From: Pseudoscleropodium purum
Lineage: Eukaryota > Streptophyta > Bryopsida > Hypnales > Brachytheciaceae
Reading direction: 5' to 3'
Assembly: GCA_963969395.1 (NCBI GenBank)
Contig: OZ017795.1
Span: 17,670,001 to 17,734,000 of the forward strand
Length of the DNA stretch: 64,000 nucleotides
The position numbers and the translations under genes were made by a program. Below the pieces are notes generated by a model that ran no database searches, was not told the origin of the DNA, and saw nothing but the letters and a program-made list of their open reading frames with translations. The first letter of the stretch is position 1. Every line of letters begins with the position of its first letter. Shown piece after piece: positions 22,692 to 35,919 of the stretch.

Positions 22692-24920
22692 TACTAAGAC
22701 TTGTTTGAAATTATCCTTGCCTCCATTCTCAAATTCATGTACTCCATTAATTTTCAACCTCATAACTGAATCATTGTAAATTGTTTTATTTATTTAAAAG
22801 AAAAAGAAAAAAGAAAAAAATTCCATAGGTCAACTTGTTCCTTATGTTCACCCACTGTTGTACGGAAACAAGAAAACTTACTATTAAAGAAAACCCCAAA
22901 TTTTTAGTCCTTTGTATTCACTCTCTAAGGTAGGAGGTCCATAAATTGACCATTTAAGAGTTGGAATTGATTTTTGGAGAGATGAAAGTTCTTCAAATAT
23001 TTTCCAATAAATTTTCCTTGAAAGACAAGTAGAATTGGCATCTAAGGTAGAAGCACCAATGACCAATCAAATAAGCAATTTGGGCTAAAATTCTATGTAG
23101 TATGAGTCGGTGGATATTTTTCCCATGTAAGAAGATAGGAAATATGAGGATTGCTAAATTTTCAGATTTTTATTCCAAAAATTGAAGTTACAATGCATTT
23201 TGGGAGGCAAAAGAACTCTTGATCCATAAGCAATGTCTTAAGTCTTCTAATTGCAATAATTCTAGACAAAACTTTCTTGCTCATTACTACAGGTAATGTG
23301 TCATAACCTTATTGGTTGCAAAATTAAAAAGGACAAAAAAAATAAATTTCAAGTTTTAGAACGAGTAGATTGAACCTAAGGTTGGAATTACCACCCCTTC
23401 CATGTTGGGTACTAGGCGTGGTTGGTAATTGGTGCCTTCACCTTAACCCAAGTTGTTTCATATTTTTTGGAGCTTTGTGGAATTAGTTATGAAATTTTGA
23501 AGCTAAAGTGGTATAGGGCTCTAATAGAGTCCACCTCCTAAAATGTACATTGTTTGTATATGGCTGAAGGCTAAAAAAAGCAACATGTACATGAAATGTA
23601 CATTTAAGAAGGTTCCTACCTTATTGCACAACCCAAAGAGAACTTTGATTTTGCACAACCGTATAAGAAAACCTTGACGACTCAAAACAGCCTTCAGTAT
23701 GGCCCAAACTCTAAATCTTGGCAAGAGTAAGAGCAGGACTCCATGACACATGGATAATCAACTACAAATACATTATGGGTACTTGAAAACCAAATGGAAC
23801 TCGAGGATCAGATGTACAAATTTTCTTCCAATGGAAAGTTAAAGAAGTATTTTGGGAAAGAGTGAAATCATTATTTGCACAGGCTACAGATCAACCGTTC
23901 AAGGCGACAGAGAAGGACAGCAAATTGTCTATGGGATTTGCGTTATAAAAGGCAACCCCATTGACGTTTATCAAAGTAACTTTTGAGTAAAAGTAAGGAA
24001 ATTATTGATTCAATTCAACTTGAAATTCTATGATTTCGAAGTGCAGTGCAAGTACATGTGTATAAGTCATGAACCTCCAATGCCCACGAGAAAGTTACAA
24101 ATTTTAAAGAAAAAGTAATCCGCATCCTTAGAAATTGAAATTTACAACCTCATCACTACGCATACCTGCTTACATTTTTAAAGAGCAAAGTTTCAGCACC
24201 CAAACCTGCAAAGTCAACGTAGCTGCTTAGATACAATAAAACTTACTGTAGATAAACTGGTCAATTACAACGTCAATAAAAAAATTGATTTGAATTAAAA
24301 AAAACTCCAATAGGACGTACTCTACATGGAACCATAAACCTGAAAGACAATTGTATTTGGCATGGGCTCAAGCTCTTAAACTTGAAAATATAAGAATTCT
24401 TACCACGTCTAGTGGGTTGCAGTGAGATTCAAAAGTAGATTTGATTGTTGACGCTCTATTTCACGTGGAAACAGTCAAAAGAAACATGTGGAGTGTAAAC
24501 ATTATTTCAAATGTCTCCAGTTTCTGCAGATGAATACAATCCACTTAATCTGCAAAGGCAATACCGGACATAGCTTACCTCTCCGGAGTAATGAAATGAT
24601 TGTTCCAACTGCAATTAGATCGGAGACCCAAAGATTGCTGTGCAAATTAAAACTCAATACTTTCGTACTATTAGGTAACCTACATTAGATAGAGGCATGA
24701 AATAGTTAGACTCTAACACAAAAGAGGTCACCTTCGAGGCGGAAATTGTGTTTGCCCAGACACGGTGAGATCAAGGCACTTAGGGATTAATGACGGGACA
24801 CATGGAGTGGAACTAAGAATAAGTCAGCGAGCAGCCTGGCAAAAGGGATTACTTACAAACATTCTTCAAGAACACCACGGGTTTTGAACTTTCGTGTATC
24901 AGAATAAGGAAAAGGGATTG
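22692..24920. other. Intergenic and 3' flank of the UBP27-like gene
   Basis: It contains repeat copy 2 at 23177-23452 (partner of 17266-17533). The final several hundred bases, which are less AT-rich, are likely 3' UTR or terminator-proximal sequence of the minus-strand gene. No separate gene is supported. Confidence 0.4.
23177..23452 (+). repeat. Dispersed repeat, copy 2 of a direct pair
   Basis: See 17266-17533. Identity is moderate, roughly 75-80 percent by eye, with several small gaps. Confidence 0.75.
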
Positions 24921-27900
24921 TTATGAATTACTCCTCAGCCGCTCGTAGAACAACAAGCTCGCATTCGCCAGCTGCACTTCCCACTCCTCCACTCGTCTCA
25001 CATTTGTGTCAGACACCTTAAACCAAACCACAGACTCCCTGCCACCTGCGTTGTCTCTCTCCATGGCTTCCCTGCAATCCACCTGCAATTCCTTGGGGAA
25101 TTCTGAATTAATCGTTTCCGTCTCCTTGGAATGTTCCCTCACTTCCGTGTTGGAAAGCAGATTAGCCTCGTCTTCATCTGCAGTCCTCACTTCAGGATCG
25201 GCGTCTTTCGGTAACCTCACCTTCCGATAAACAGTGTAATGCCCACTCTGTGGACCCCCGTGGTGTACCACAATAGAAAGAAGTTCATACAACAACTTCC
25301 GTGAGGTCAAAGTTCTTTCAGCTGCTGGTTGAACGCTCTGTACGCCATGTGGATCCGCAAGAGTACCTGAAGTAACCACAAGAATAAACATTAATGCTAG
25401 TTCTCAATGACTAGATACACAAGATAGGGGACTCTGAATGTACATGCTTAGGATATTCACTATGACCACTCCCTCATTTTTGAAACACCTGTCCTAGTCT
25501 GCGGCAGACTTAACCCAGAATCAACCTAAGACTTCAGAAGCAAATCTTCAATTCATATTCTTGATTTTCTCAAATCATGTACGATGCACGAGAACTCTAA
25601 CTAAAACGCTGAGCATAGCATAGCGCAACAAGCCAAAACAACAGTAAAACTGGTTGAGCAGAAATAAACCTAGATCAGTGCAACCAGGAGCTGACGGGGT
25701 AAGAACTCCCAGCTTAGATGGCTCAGCTAGATTTGAGGTTTCGACATCAGTAAGATCACCGGTCTCTCTGATCTCAATTGAGGCCACGTTATTCAGAGCT
25801 TCTGGATCAGCGCGGGAGTCCTCAGGCATCAAACCTTCTTCGCTAGCAGGATCTGAAATAACATCTTCTACTGCAGCTGACTCATGTGCCGATTCCAAAG
25901 CTCGTACCAAATCATCTGTTTGCTTACTTAGCTCTGAACCTCCTTTAATTCCCGGTTCTAAGGAAAATAGTGAGGCTGCAAAATCTGAGCCTTGTAATTT
26001 CCTGATGTGAGATAGCATCACTCGACGTTGCCCTAACATTCTAATCAAGGGATTACCTAGGTCTTCAGTCCTAGAATCGGTACTTCTGACTTTAATATCT
26101 TGAGCAGCAACTGTATACGGAAACAAGTCCAAAATTGATGGGAATTTAACATGTCCCTGTACATTTCACATAATTCGCAAAAGACGAGGTCAGGTAGACA
26201 GAAGAAAACAAGCATACAACAGCAATATTTTTAAAGACTATGTAAGTTGTCAGATAAAACTGAGGAATGTAGAAACAAGCACAATACCACAGCAGGATCA
26301 AGATGGATACAATGCTAAGTTCTATGCAAAAATTTTTAGTAAACTACAAAAGCTAAACTGAGGACATGTGCTTTCTACAAGGTTCCCCAGCTCTTAAATC
26401 AGAGGGACACTACTGGAAACTAACCGTAAGCTTTCTTAGTTCTCCCAGCTCGTTTACCACTGCACGTTGCACTTGGAGACATAAAACCTGTAAATCGATC
26501 AACCATCAAGAACTGTAAACTTACTCGAGTGAGAGCAATAGACACCCAATCAGTTTAAGGAAGTAAAACACAAGGATATGAAAAAGGAAAGTTTAAATTA
26601 CTTTGGTGCACAACGCATCTCACGGCACTACGCACTGATTGAAGAATTGAGCTCATTTGAACCACTCATTCAAAAGATGTTGTACCTCGGGAGAACGACC
26701 AATCCTAAGGCGTTTAGAGGCATTCGTGAGCACAGGGTTCCAGACTCCACCGTGTTTAAGGAATAGAGCTTCACATGAACAATCATCATCACAGCTACAC
26801 TTCTGGATGATTTCAATCGTCTCCTGCAAGTTAGATGTGAATTGTTACTTGTGGACGGTTTCAATCGTCAGCCAAATCTTGTCAGATGTGGAAAAACAGT
26901 CCTGTAAAATAAAATCCAGTCATTTCTTTGCAGTTTTAAAACGTGTGATAGTATTACCTGAATACTGTGTTTGTCTAACTGCTCCGGACTAGTAATCACC
27001 TTGCTGGTATTCAGTTTGGTATGCAGCACTTGGCTTGCGTCCATGTGAGCACAATGGCTGCATTTAACACTAGCTACCCACTCAGGGGCTGTGAACTGGT
27101 CCAAGCAATCCTCCAATGAGCAATTGTCAATCTGTCAAGTTGCTCATCTCACTATTAATACTCGATATAGTGAGGAAGACAGAGACAATTTCTTGGAACT
27201 TAGTTTAAGTGAACTATGCCTCTGTGCAATATTGTGAGCCCCATTAAATGAAGCAGAAATCCTCTTAAAACATGCTTGAATCATGACCTTCAAAGACTTA
27301 AGAGATTCATAACTATCGCAGCGCAACATCTCCAATCAACCAAATAATAAGTGTCCAGTCGTTCGAACAGGGTAGATCCTCACTAATAACAGATTATCAC
27401 CTAGGCCTTGGAAGGACAAATCGTATAGGATTGTAAAGGGCAACATTCTGAATCAAGGAGAGCTTACCATATTGCCATCGCCCTGCCGGGCTAGTGGTAG
27501 TGAAATGTCATTAAAATACTGAAACACTGTGGAAAACTGCAAACATTAATAAACGTTAAAAGAGTGTAAAAATGAAGGTTACGATGCTTACAGAATCAAG
27601 TCCCAGTTCGAAAATGCGGAAAAAACAATTCAGAGGCATCTCAACACGAGTGCATAAAGCTGCACCTGACATAACAGAAAATGAAACGCACGAGACATCA
27701 ACAGTCGATCTATCCATCGGGAGCAATGAATCGGATGAAATACACACCAGAGTCAGACATCCACAATCTACAGTAGATCAGTCCGTGAACTCTATATTTC
27801 TTAACTGCTCACCTGGAATTCACACCGCTGGCAGGCCATCAAGCTTCCAAGAGTACCCTCCAATGGCCAGTGTAGCCAAGATTGATCGAGTCGAGGGATG

Positions 27901-29964
27901 GCTGAGACCTTGTCTAATACAGTTCCAAATGACTGCCTAACAGGTCTACGCAAGTGCAAGTACTTATCCCGCTCTTCCTGTAAACCTGCTGCAAGATGCG
28001 CCAGTGCCTCTGCCGCGTCCTGCCAAAAGGTTAAAATACTGGTAAGCGATTAAAGAAAATGTTTTCACTTCTATGTTTAAAAAGAGTCGACAAAGATCTT
28101 ATTTAATCTGGATTCTACTGTCTCAACCCGCATTGTCAAGAAGAAAAGAAACTAATCACACCATTGACACATCAAAAGAAGCGAAAACTAAGTTTGAGGT
28201 AACAGGAACATTTTGTCCACAAACCCACGTCGCCTACCTGTTGCATCGAAAGATCGAACTGCCGAGTGTATAGGTTGAGGGCAAGCATTACTCGACGAGG
28301 GCTTAAAATTCGGTGTGCAATTTGACAATGTGCCAATTCTGCACATTTTCTACTGGATCAGTCTTTCCACATATACATGACAATCTCGACATCTGTCAGC
28401 AGTAACTAAAATCCTGCTCCAATGGGATAACCTCCGGTCGTCTGTGCAGCAAATACTAATAGAACCCTATAAGAAATCTTCATTGATTCTTAAGTCTACT
28501 CGATCCTATTATTTATAACAAAGGGGACATCTCAGCAACACGTAAATAATCAGTCAAGAAATTATTTCGGATATTTCACGTCATTGTGAGCGTGATCCCT
28601 AGCCAGAAAATGGGCATCTCAGACTTAAAAGTTTCAATCGTTCATCATGGCATGTCTGCATGTTCGCTTTTCCTTTCCACAATAGATCTCGCGAATAAGA
28701 TGTGCCTGAAAGATCTCGGCAGATTGCCTCATCATACAAAACCAGTGACAAGCTCAACAAAAGAGACAATCTTTGGTCTCGAGAAACTTTCAAAAGTCCC
28801 TACAGAGTGAAAAAGCAAACGGGATTTCCTTTTCTGATTTCTCAACATTAAGGAAAACACCAAGTTCATTCCATATGCAAACGTAGAAATAAGAGCAAAA
28901 GTAGAAAAAAGCAAGGAGCTCTATTCCTACACAGTCGTGTTTGTGCAGTGTACTACGGATCTTTTCCAAGAAATGAGAGAATCTGTTGAAAAAGACCTCA
29001 CTGCTAGGACAAGAGCCTGCCAAACAATGTTCAGCCAGGACCAGTGCGGAGTAGATAATCATCATGTCAAAGAAGTCTGATGTACACACGGGACATAACG
29101 CAGAGTTCTGATCGTTGACATGGCAAGAATCACAGCGCATACTACCAAAATCATAGTTCTCGAGTACGACAGAATGTCATGAAATAATCTCGAATGCAAG
29201 TTCATGAGCACTTAATTTGAAACAAGTAATAAATATGACCCCCCAAAACAGCGAGTTACAAAATCAGGAGGCAGAGAGAAGTAGATAGCTGCAAAAGTAT
29301 CAGCTCCAGCAAACCATGTAAGAGATGAAATATATCGCACCTTTCAGGAGTCCAGCAACAGCAGCTGCAAGGGGCATCGTGGCTCGCTCAGCTTGCACTC
29401 CTTGGGTGTCGATCACACTTGCACACTCTTCCATGAAGGAAACTAAGATCTCCGAGCTCGCCAGAGCCTGCTCAAGTTATACCACAATATCAGCGAAATA
29501 CGAATTCCAAACTCTCCTGATACTTGGAATGCATAACAGATAAGGTAAGCACACGATACCTTAAGTGAACTCTTTTTTAATCCTTGCCCTACTCTATACC
29601 CTCAACAAGGATGTACATCACTAACCTGAAGTACAACATTTAAGAAACAATTGTTGCCCATGTTTTGTAACCCAGCTACAGTGAGATCCAAAACAGTCTT
29701 ATTCTTCACGTCGTTTGATGGCTTCGGATTATCATCCGCAGTCCAAGAAAATTTCAGTGCCACAGGAATCCCAGGTGCATATCGCATTGCTATTAATGCT
29801 CCCATGCTGCCGGCTCCAATGACTGTCAACAGCATCGCAAAGTTTTTTCCCTTGTGATGTCTGAGAAGTGTATTCCATGACAGCGGCAGTGAGACGTGCC
29901 GACGACTTGAACGTGAGACAAGGCCAAAGGAACGCAGAACATCGATATGCTGCGCTCCCACCAT
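24921..29964 (-). CDS. UBP27: Ubiquitin C-terminal hydrolase, UBP27/USP30-like, mitochondrial outer membrane
   Basis: Coding exons, in transcript order: 29964-29626, 29467-29341, 28338-28238, 28019-27813, 27536-27468, 27131-26958, 26823-26686, 26487-26425, 26156-25670 and 25366-24921. They total 2151 nt with phase kept throughout, giving 716 residues. An N-terminal membrane helix lies at about 42-61 (FAMLLTVIGAGSMGALIAM), as in Arabidopsis UBP27 and animal USP30. The Cys box GLQNMGNNCFLN places the nucleophile at C106; the unusual NNC, where most USPs have NTC, is shared with UBP27. The QQDAAEAL motif is at 188-195, and the zinc-site pairs CQRC (252-255) and CSHC (305-308) are intact. The His box SGHYTVYR gives H611 and WFKVSD gives D688. 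An acidic Ser/Glu-rich insertion at about 430-560 separates the Cys and His halves. This family removes ubiquitin at the mitochondrial surface and affects mitochondrial shape. The start is the first ATG in frame; the leader was not resolved. Confidence 0.93.
26847..26869 (-). repeat. Duplicated exon-7 start in the preceding intron
   Basis: GACGATTGAAACCGTCCACA in the intron before exon 7 matches the beginning of exon 7 (GACGATTGAAATCATCCAGA, at 26799-26821), with 20 of 23 bases identical and 48 bp between start points. It is preceded by a usable acceptor TTTTACAG at about 26905; reading from there meets a TAA after HK. Confidence 0.75.
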
Positions 29965-31290
29965 CTCGCCTCCTAAATACCCGTCCGGATAACCATGGAC
30001 GGAATCTTACTCCGAGTTTCTAAGAGTTCCACATCCGCACACAATTAATACTTGCCATAAGAAAATAAGGTAAACTCTCAATGCCACGTAATTCATGACG
30101 AAACATTGCCCCAATTTGCCCCAATTCCTATCACTTTCTATTCGGTCGTCTGCAAATATGTACTCTCCAGGAAGAAATTAACGGAAGGCATTTAGCGCCA
30201 ATTAGACTGCTCAAAACCACAAGTCCTAATAATCCATCTCAAAGAAGAAACTAAGTCTCTGCAGACAACAATTTCAAAGCGTCCAAAACAGGATATGAAA
30301 TTCGCAGTATAAATTTCCACCAGTCCTGACGAGTAGGCCAGAAAACTAGACCTCCGAAGCTCGATCGTCTCTAGGTTCGCATATTCAAATTCGCGCTTCC
30401 AAATCTCTCTATTGAAGACCAATTCCTTCGATCACAAGAGGTGACTAACAACTGACCAATTCCGACCAATTCAGGATCATAAAACGCTTTGCAGCAGTGA
30501 TCCTCAACTCAAATTACCAAATAATCGTAACAGTTAATAGATTTTATTATTAAAGTTGCTTAAAATTTTCTGCGTTTCTCCCTCATACAACAGAGCTCAA
30601 ATCGCAAATTTGCAAAAGAGAACAAATGAGGACAACTCACACGCTAGCACACTCCAATACATGCGACAGTCCAATTCAAACGTTCCGAGAGAAAACCATG
30701 CACTCAGACGCTCAATATTCGTAGATGTAAAATCCAGTTTGCCTTTCCTTCCAAAGCGCAAAATCTTACTTGCTTAGGGACATAACATTAGGGTTTCAAT
30801 ATTCTTGTGCTCATCCAGCTCAATACGTAGAGGTTATCACATCTTCTCTCCGAGATTAACTTCTATGATGAATGAGAATGAGAAGGTATGGAGTGAAAAA
30901 AGGAGCCGATAGGAATGAAAACAGCAATGAATCTCACTCTCCGCTCTCTTCACAAAACCTCTACACAGCAAGGAGAAAATGGCAATGACCGCCAAAGCCT
31001 CAGATCGCAAAACTGACGCACCCTTGCATTGCAAAGAACGCGACGATTGTTGCAACTGCGACGAAAGCATCGACGCCTCCGGATCTTGATCAATCCGCCA
31101 TCAATTTCGCCATCGCCATGCTTTCCTGGCCCCCTTGATAATTCAGGGAATGATTTGAAAGCAACGATGATGGCAATCCGAAACCCCCAAAAACCACTGC
31201 GATCCGCGAAAGATACGGGCTACGCAGGGTGAAAGCGAGAAGCGATAGGGTGAAAACTTCGCACGCGAAAACTTGTCCACGCCCATTTAA
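29965..31290. promoter_or_regulatory. 5' leader and promoter region of the UBP27-like gene
   Basis: The sequence is less AT-rich than the intergenic background, especially 30840-31290, and has no reading frame with recognisable homology on either strand. By position it holds the 5' UTR (possibly with an intron) and promoter of the minus-strand deubiquitinase. A TTAA-type element lies directly upstream of it. Confidence 0.4.
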
Positions 31291-32208
31291 CCCCGAAAGG
31301 ACCCCGAAAGGACCAAGGTGCATTTTTTGGCAACATAACGTTTTTGGGCAGTGCATGTGAGCGGAGATTTCCATATTTTTGGCCCAATTTTTAGTAGAAG
31401 GTGTGGACCAAGAATATCTTTCATATGCACAAATTTCAAGACATTTGAAAATATGAGTCAAAAGTTATAGCCTAATATGTAGTTTGTTTCTCAATTCAAG
31501 TAGTCCAAGCAGTTCAAGCTAATCTTTTTTTTCAAAAATAAAAATTTGAAATTAATTTTCCAAAGTTATATTTACATAGAAAGCTTTGAATCATTTCATT
31601 TTGATCAATGAGTCAAAAGTTATGAGGTATTTTAGTTTGCAAGCAGTCATGGATTTGTCTGCTCCAAAATAAACTTTGAAGTCCTTTATTGAACTCAATT
31701 TTGAATATTTTTGGAAAATAAATAAAAAATTTAGGTGAAATTACAACTATTGGGATTGGCATTTTTCAATTCTAAAACTATATTATTAACAATTTAGTAT
31801 TTTGATTCATTTACTACTTCTTTCTACTTACTATTTTTTTTCCTATATGTTGTACAATTTCAAATCAACTGAAAATTTTCAAGCATTTAGCTAACTTGCC
31901 TTGAAGAATGAATCCAAAGAGTTGCAACCATTTTGGAAATTTTTTCATACAAATGTGACCTTGTGAAGTGCAAGTTGCCCATTTTTTCGGAGGGCCATAA
32001 AAAGGCTTTTGTCAATTGAAACACTAATATCTTGCCATCTACGTGGTGGAAATTTCTGAAATTTTTTCCACATTTTTTCAAATGATCATACTCTAAGATC
32101 CTACAGTTGAATGTGTCCAAAAAAAAATTAAATTTTTTTTGGTACATGTCTTAAAAATGGCAGTTTTTGAGTGTTTTTGTTGAAAACATAGTCAAAGAAC
32201 TTTAGGAG
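31291..32208 (+). mobile_element. TTAA-type non-coding element, 920-bp family, copy B
   Basis: It is flanked by TTAA on both sides (31287-31290 and 32209-32212). The ends are CCCCGAAAGGACC, with the first 12 bases duplicated in tandem, and GAACTTTAGGAG. The length is 918 bp, collinear with copy A. It inserted about 1.3 kb upstream of the UBP27-like start codon. Confidence 0.85.
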
Positions 32209-32212
32209 TTAA

Positions 32213-34917
32213 CTTACATTTATATTAGGAGAAGTATAAAACTTCTCAATCTTCAAAGTCATTGGGTTCTCCTCAAGTCAAGAAGAAACTGCCACGTCCC
32301 CATTTTCAATCCCCATTTCTTAGTCTTCATTTCTCTGAAGATTGAGAATGGAGAGAAGGTATAACAACCCCTAGTATTCCCTAAATGATTTCTAATTGTT
32401 TCTACAAATTTTCACCTTGAAATTCCAAAAATAAGACTTACCAAAAAAGTGGATTGTACGAAGAAGAGTGAAAGTACATTAGGGCAAGCAATAGTAATAA
32501 TGTTGATTGGAAAAGTATTCAATCATTAATAGTGAATAACTTATGGAATGTTCACCCACGTTGGTATTGATGGCACTAAGCATAGTTACTATTAAGCATG
32601 CTAATTTTTATTTTTATTGGATCATATTTATGAATTGAAAGAGGATTTGAACACATTTTTAGCATGATTTATTTGGATATTGTATGAATAATTTTTTAAT
32701 CGACTTTTAAAATATAGATGTCTAAATGTGCCTACTTGGCTCTTGCAAGCTCTTACAAGTTCTGTCAAGTTCTCATATTCTAATTGTATACATTGTTTGT
32801 AGTAAATATCTAGGTTTTAGTATTTCTTTTTGGTTTAAATGTAGGTGTCTCGTTTTGATTTGTAAATGTATGTTCATTAGGAGCTACTTCCATGATATTC
32901 TTGAGCTTTAGAGTAGCCTAAGAGAATTTTATTCCTCATTGTTCATTTTTAACTTTAGAAAAAATGCCACTTATTATTATTTATCATATATAATCAAATT
33001 TCAAATTTCAAATTCATATTTGGAAGCATAAATATTAAATTAATTGTAAGAGTTGAAAATTACAAAATTTATTAATCACAAAATAAAGGGCAAATTCTTA
33101 CATTTATCCCTAGCTAAAAGGTCCTTGTGAAGCCAAAGAGTGGATGAAGACCTTTTGAGTTGAAGCTTCTTTTTTCATTGAAAGTTTTAGATTATTCCAA
33201 ATACACTAACATTGTAGAGGGATCCTTGAGCCCTTCATATTCAAGGATATTATGACCATCCATGTTGAAATGAATCATTTAAAAAGGTTCACAATAGACA
33301 ATAAAATTGCACCAATAAAGTGAAAAAATCAAGTCATTCATTTTTGAAAATAGGTTTCAACTTTTAAGTGCTTGAACTATAAAAAAAATTAAAAAAATAT
33401 TAGAAGTTTACAACCAATTATGGTAACCTTCAATATATATTTTTGTAATTAAAAAATGCAAGTCACAATTCATATTTTATTGATATACTTTCTTGGGTTA
33501 TTTTAAAGCTTCCTAATTATTTTATTTCAAGTCATCTTGATATGGAAATAGAAGCTTTTGCCATTTCAATACTTTGAATAAATAGTAACTTAGTAAGTTA
33601 TTATAATGGATTCTTAGCTTTTCACAACATACATATAACTACATATATTTAAGGATATATTTCTAAATTTTCAAATGTCAAAAAGTATTGTATCCAATGG
33701 TTACAATCAACATCTTGTTTAATTAAAGTTGATATAAATGGTTTGGTAGGAAAGATTTTTTTTAATTCAAATTTTAATTAAAAAAAATTGGATGCCTTGA
33801 TTGCTTCTCTAGTTGAAGAGTTTGTGATGGGGTTTTAAAGGCTAATTTGAGAGTATGCTAGAGTCTTCCATCCATTTCTTCCTTTTTAGAATTTGTTAAT
33901 TTATTGTAAGATTTTGTTTTATTTGAAGACTTTTATTGTCATTGACAACAATACTAAAAGTATTATTTGATGGGATCAAAATGGACTTTGCTCCTCTCCT
34001 TATTGTCTTGCATTGTATTTATTTTCCAACCCTTTTTCAAAATAATTTCCATATTTTTTTATTTTGGACTAAATTTTTTTCAACTTGGATAGATGAATAC
34101 AATAGTCACTTTTGTATTTATAGGATTGAATGAACCATTTAGAAAACTTCAAGTAAAGGAAGATATCATACCTTTAATTATTAAATATGTTGAAAACTGA
34201 AGTGCCAATACACAATGGTAGCTCAAGGATTTCAAAGAATATTCAATTGTGCATTTGTGACAATTGAACACTATCATACAAAGTTTTTATTTTTCATCTT
34301 CATGTACAAAATTTTGTACAATTTGTGTAATATCTAAATACAAAATTTTAGCAATTGACCTCCTAATAATGAACTTTCTTTAGATTAAATTAATGATAAT
34401 TAATGACATTTTTTAATATGGAAGAGTTTTATTTAGATGTTTCCTACATACCTATCCAATTGAGTTTGAAAATTCATCATACTCAATTGATGTATTTTAG
34501 CAAATTCTAATGTAAAACCATGCAGATTAATTATAAAATTATAAGATATGGAATTTTGATTTAGGGATGAAATTTGGAATGCTTGATTGAAATTGTGTAA
34601 GAATACAATGTTTATTATGGTGGACCCCAAATGACAATTGTATTCTACATTATGCAAAATTCTTTGAATAGTACCATTGACAATTTATATCTTTATTGAA
34701 CCCTACTATACCATGTTCTTCCCTCTAAAATTGCCACCTCCATCCTATTTCCTATATAAGGAAAAAATAGGTTATAAGATAATAGTTATAATATTATTAA
34801 CCAATGTTAGAAGTGTCCCATTAATTACTTTGCTCCTTCAAAAAGCATGAGCCCCGAATGTTGCAACTTCCCAACCAACCAATGACTCTTTTGTAGATTA
34901 AACTAAAGGTTGCTTTA
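32213..34917. other. AT-rich intergenic stretch without recognised genes
   Basis: I see no gene. Frames such as 33936-34133 are short and AT-driven, with no domain. Confidence 0.5.
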
Positions 34918-35505
34918 CACTATGGTGGAGAAGTGTACTAGTCAAAAATTATAGGGAAATCGAGCAATATTATTGGAGAAAATTTCATTCTTTACCAAAT
35001 TTGATTTATACTATGGCCAAGACTTGTCAAGTGGAGAACTTCAAGCATGGATAAAAATGACATGATTTGTCTATTGTATGGCAATATTTTTTGCAAGGGG
35101 AGTTCTCTAGAGATTAAGTTTCTAAATTATGAGGCCTCACCCCCCAGAAAAGAAACTTGGCTTCTACATAATTCCAACTTCATTTTTGTCTTTTTCATAT
35201 TGGTATATCTACCTATGCAATTGAGCTTTTAAAAAAATTTCAAATAGCACTAGCTAGCCCTTTGCCATTTCTTCTTCTTTCACATAGCAAAACTCTCCTC
35301 TATGGTAAAATTGTCAAGTGGACTTCAATTTGTGAAGTTGTTTAGAAGACATCTCCACTTGGTCTTTATACTACAACTAGTCAAGACTTTTGTGACATTA
35401 TTTTATATGTCTTTCTTATCTTTTTTGACAACCTACTAGTTGTCTTAAATAGCCATGTTTTGATCTTAACTTCTTGACCAACTAGTGCACTTCTCCACCA
35501 TAGTG
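34918..35505. mobile_element. TIR element with CACTATGGTGGAGAAG ends
   Basis: A 588-bp non-coding element. The left end CACTATGGTGGAGAAGTG is mirrored exactly at the right end. The match continues outward through TTTA/TAAA and inward through the ACTAGT motif, so the inverted repeat is about 30 bp. Further subterminal motifs (GTCAAGTGGA, ACTAGTCAAGAC) recur inside. The CACTA ends recall that superfamily, but the flanking TA dinucleotides would fit a Stowaway-type insertion, so the class is unresolved. Confidence 0.75.
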
Positions 35506-35919
35506 TAAAGTGGTTCTAAATTCACTCCTATGCACGGATTCAAGGAGGGATTATCATAGTTTCCATAGGGGAATGGTTTAGATTATGGTCCCTTTAGGAG
35601 GTCACTAAGTTTTACATGATTTGCAGTTTCAAGAGGTTGTCAAATATTTATTTTTAATTTGAAACTTTCATTTCTATAAAATAAAATATTCAATCAAATC
35701 CTACTCTTTTTATTGAAAAAATTTCCAAAATTCCACACTTTCAAATAATGTATAATTTACATCTAAAACCTGGGTGCTAAATTAAGATACAATGGTAGAA
35801 ATTGAAATTATTGCCACACAAGTGAAGAGAGTTGATCTAAAAGTTAAGTTAATACCAAGGATTTTTCTTATCAGATTGCACTAGAAAAAATAATTTGGCT
35901 TATAAATGGCAACAACTCA

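Noticed and set aside
17266..23452. Direct repeat pair as LTRs of a retrotransposon
   Set aside because: No TG/CA ends, primer-binding site, polypurine tract, gag-pol coding or shared target duplication; the interval holds unrelated DNA elements.
25654..26010. Open frame of 118 codons on + opposite the deubiquitinase exon 9
   Set aside because: It is the complement of a real exon; no family match and composition follows the coding strand.
27556..27780. Minus-strand frame between exons 4 and 5 of the UBP27-like gene as an extra exon
   Set aside because: Exon 4 (ending CEFQ) joins exon 5 (FSTVFQYF) directly in phase and matches the family; the intervening frame gives no homology.
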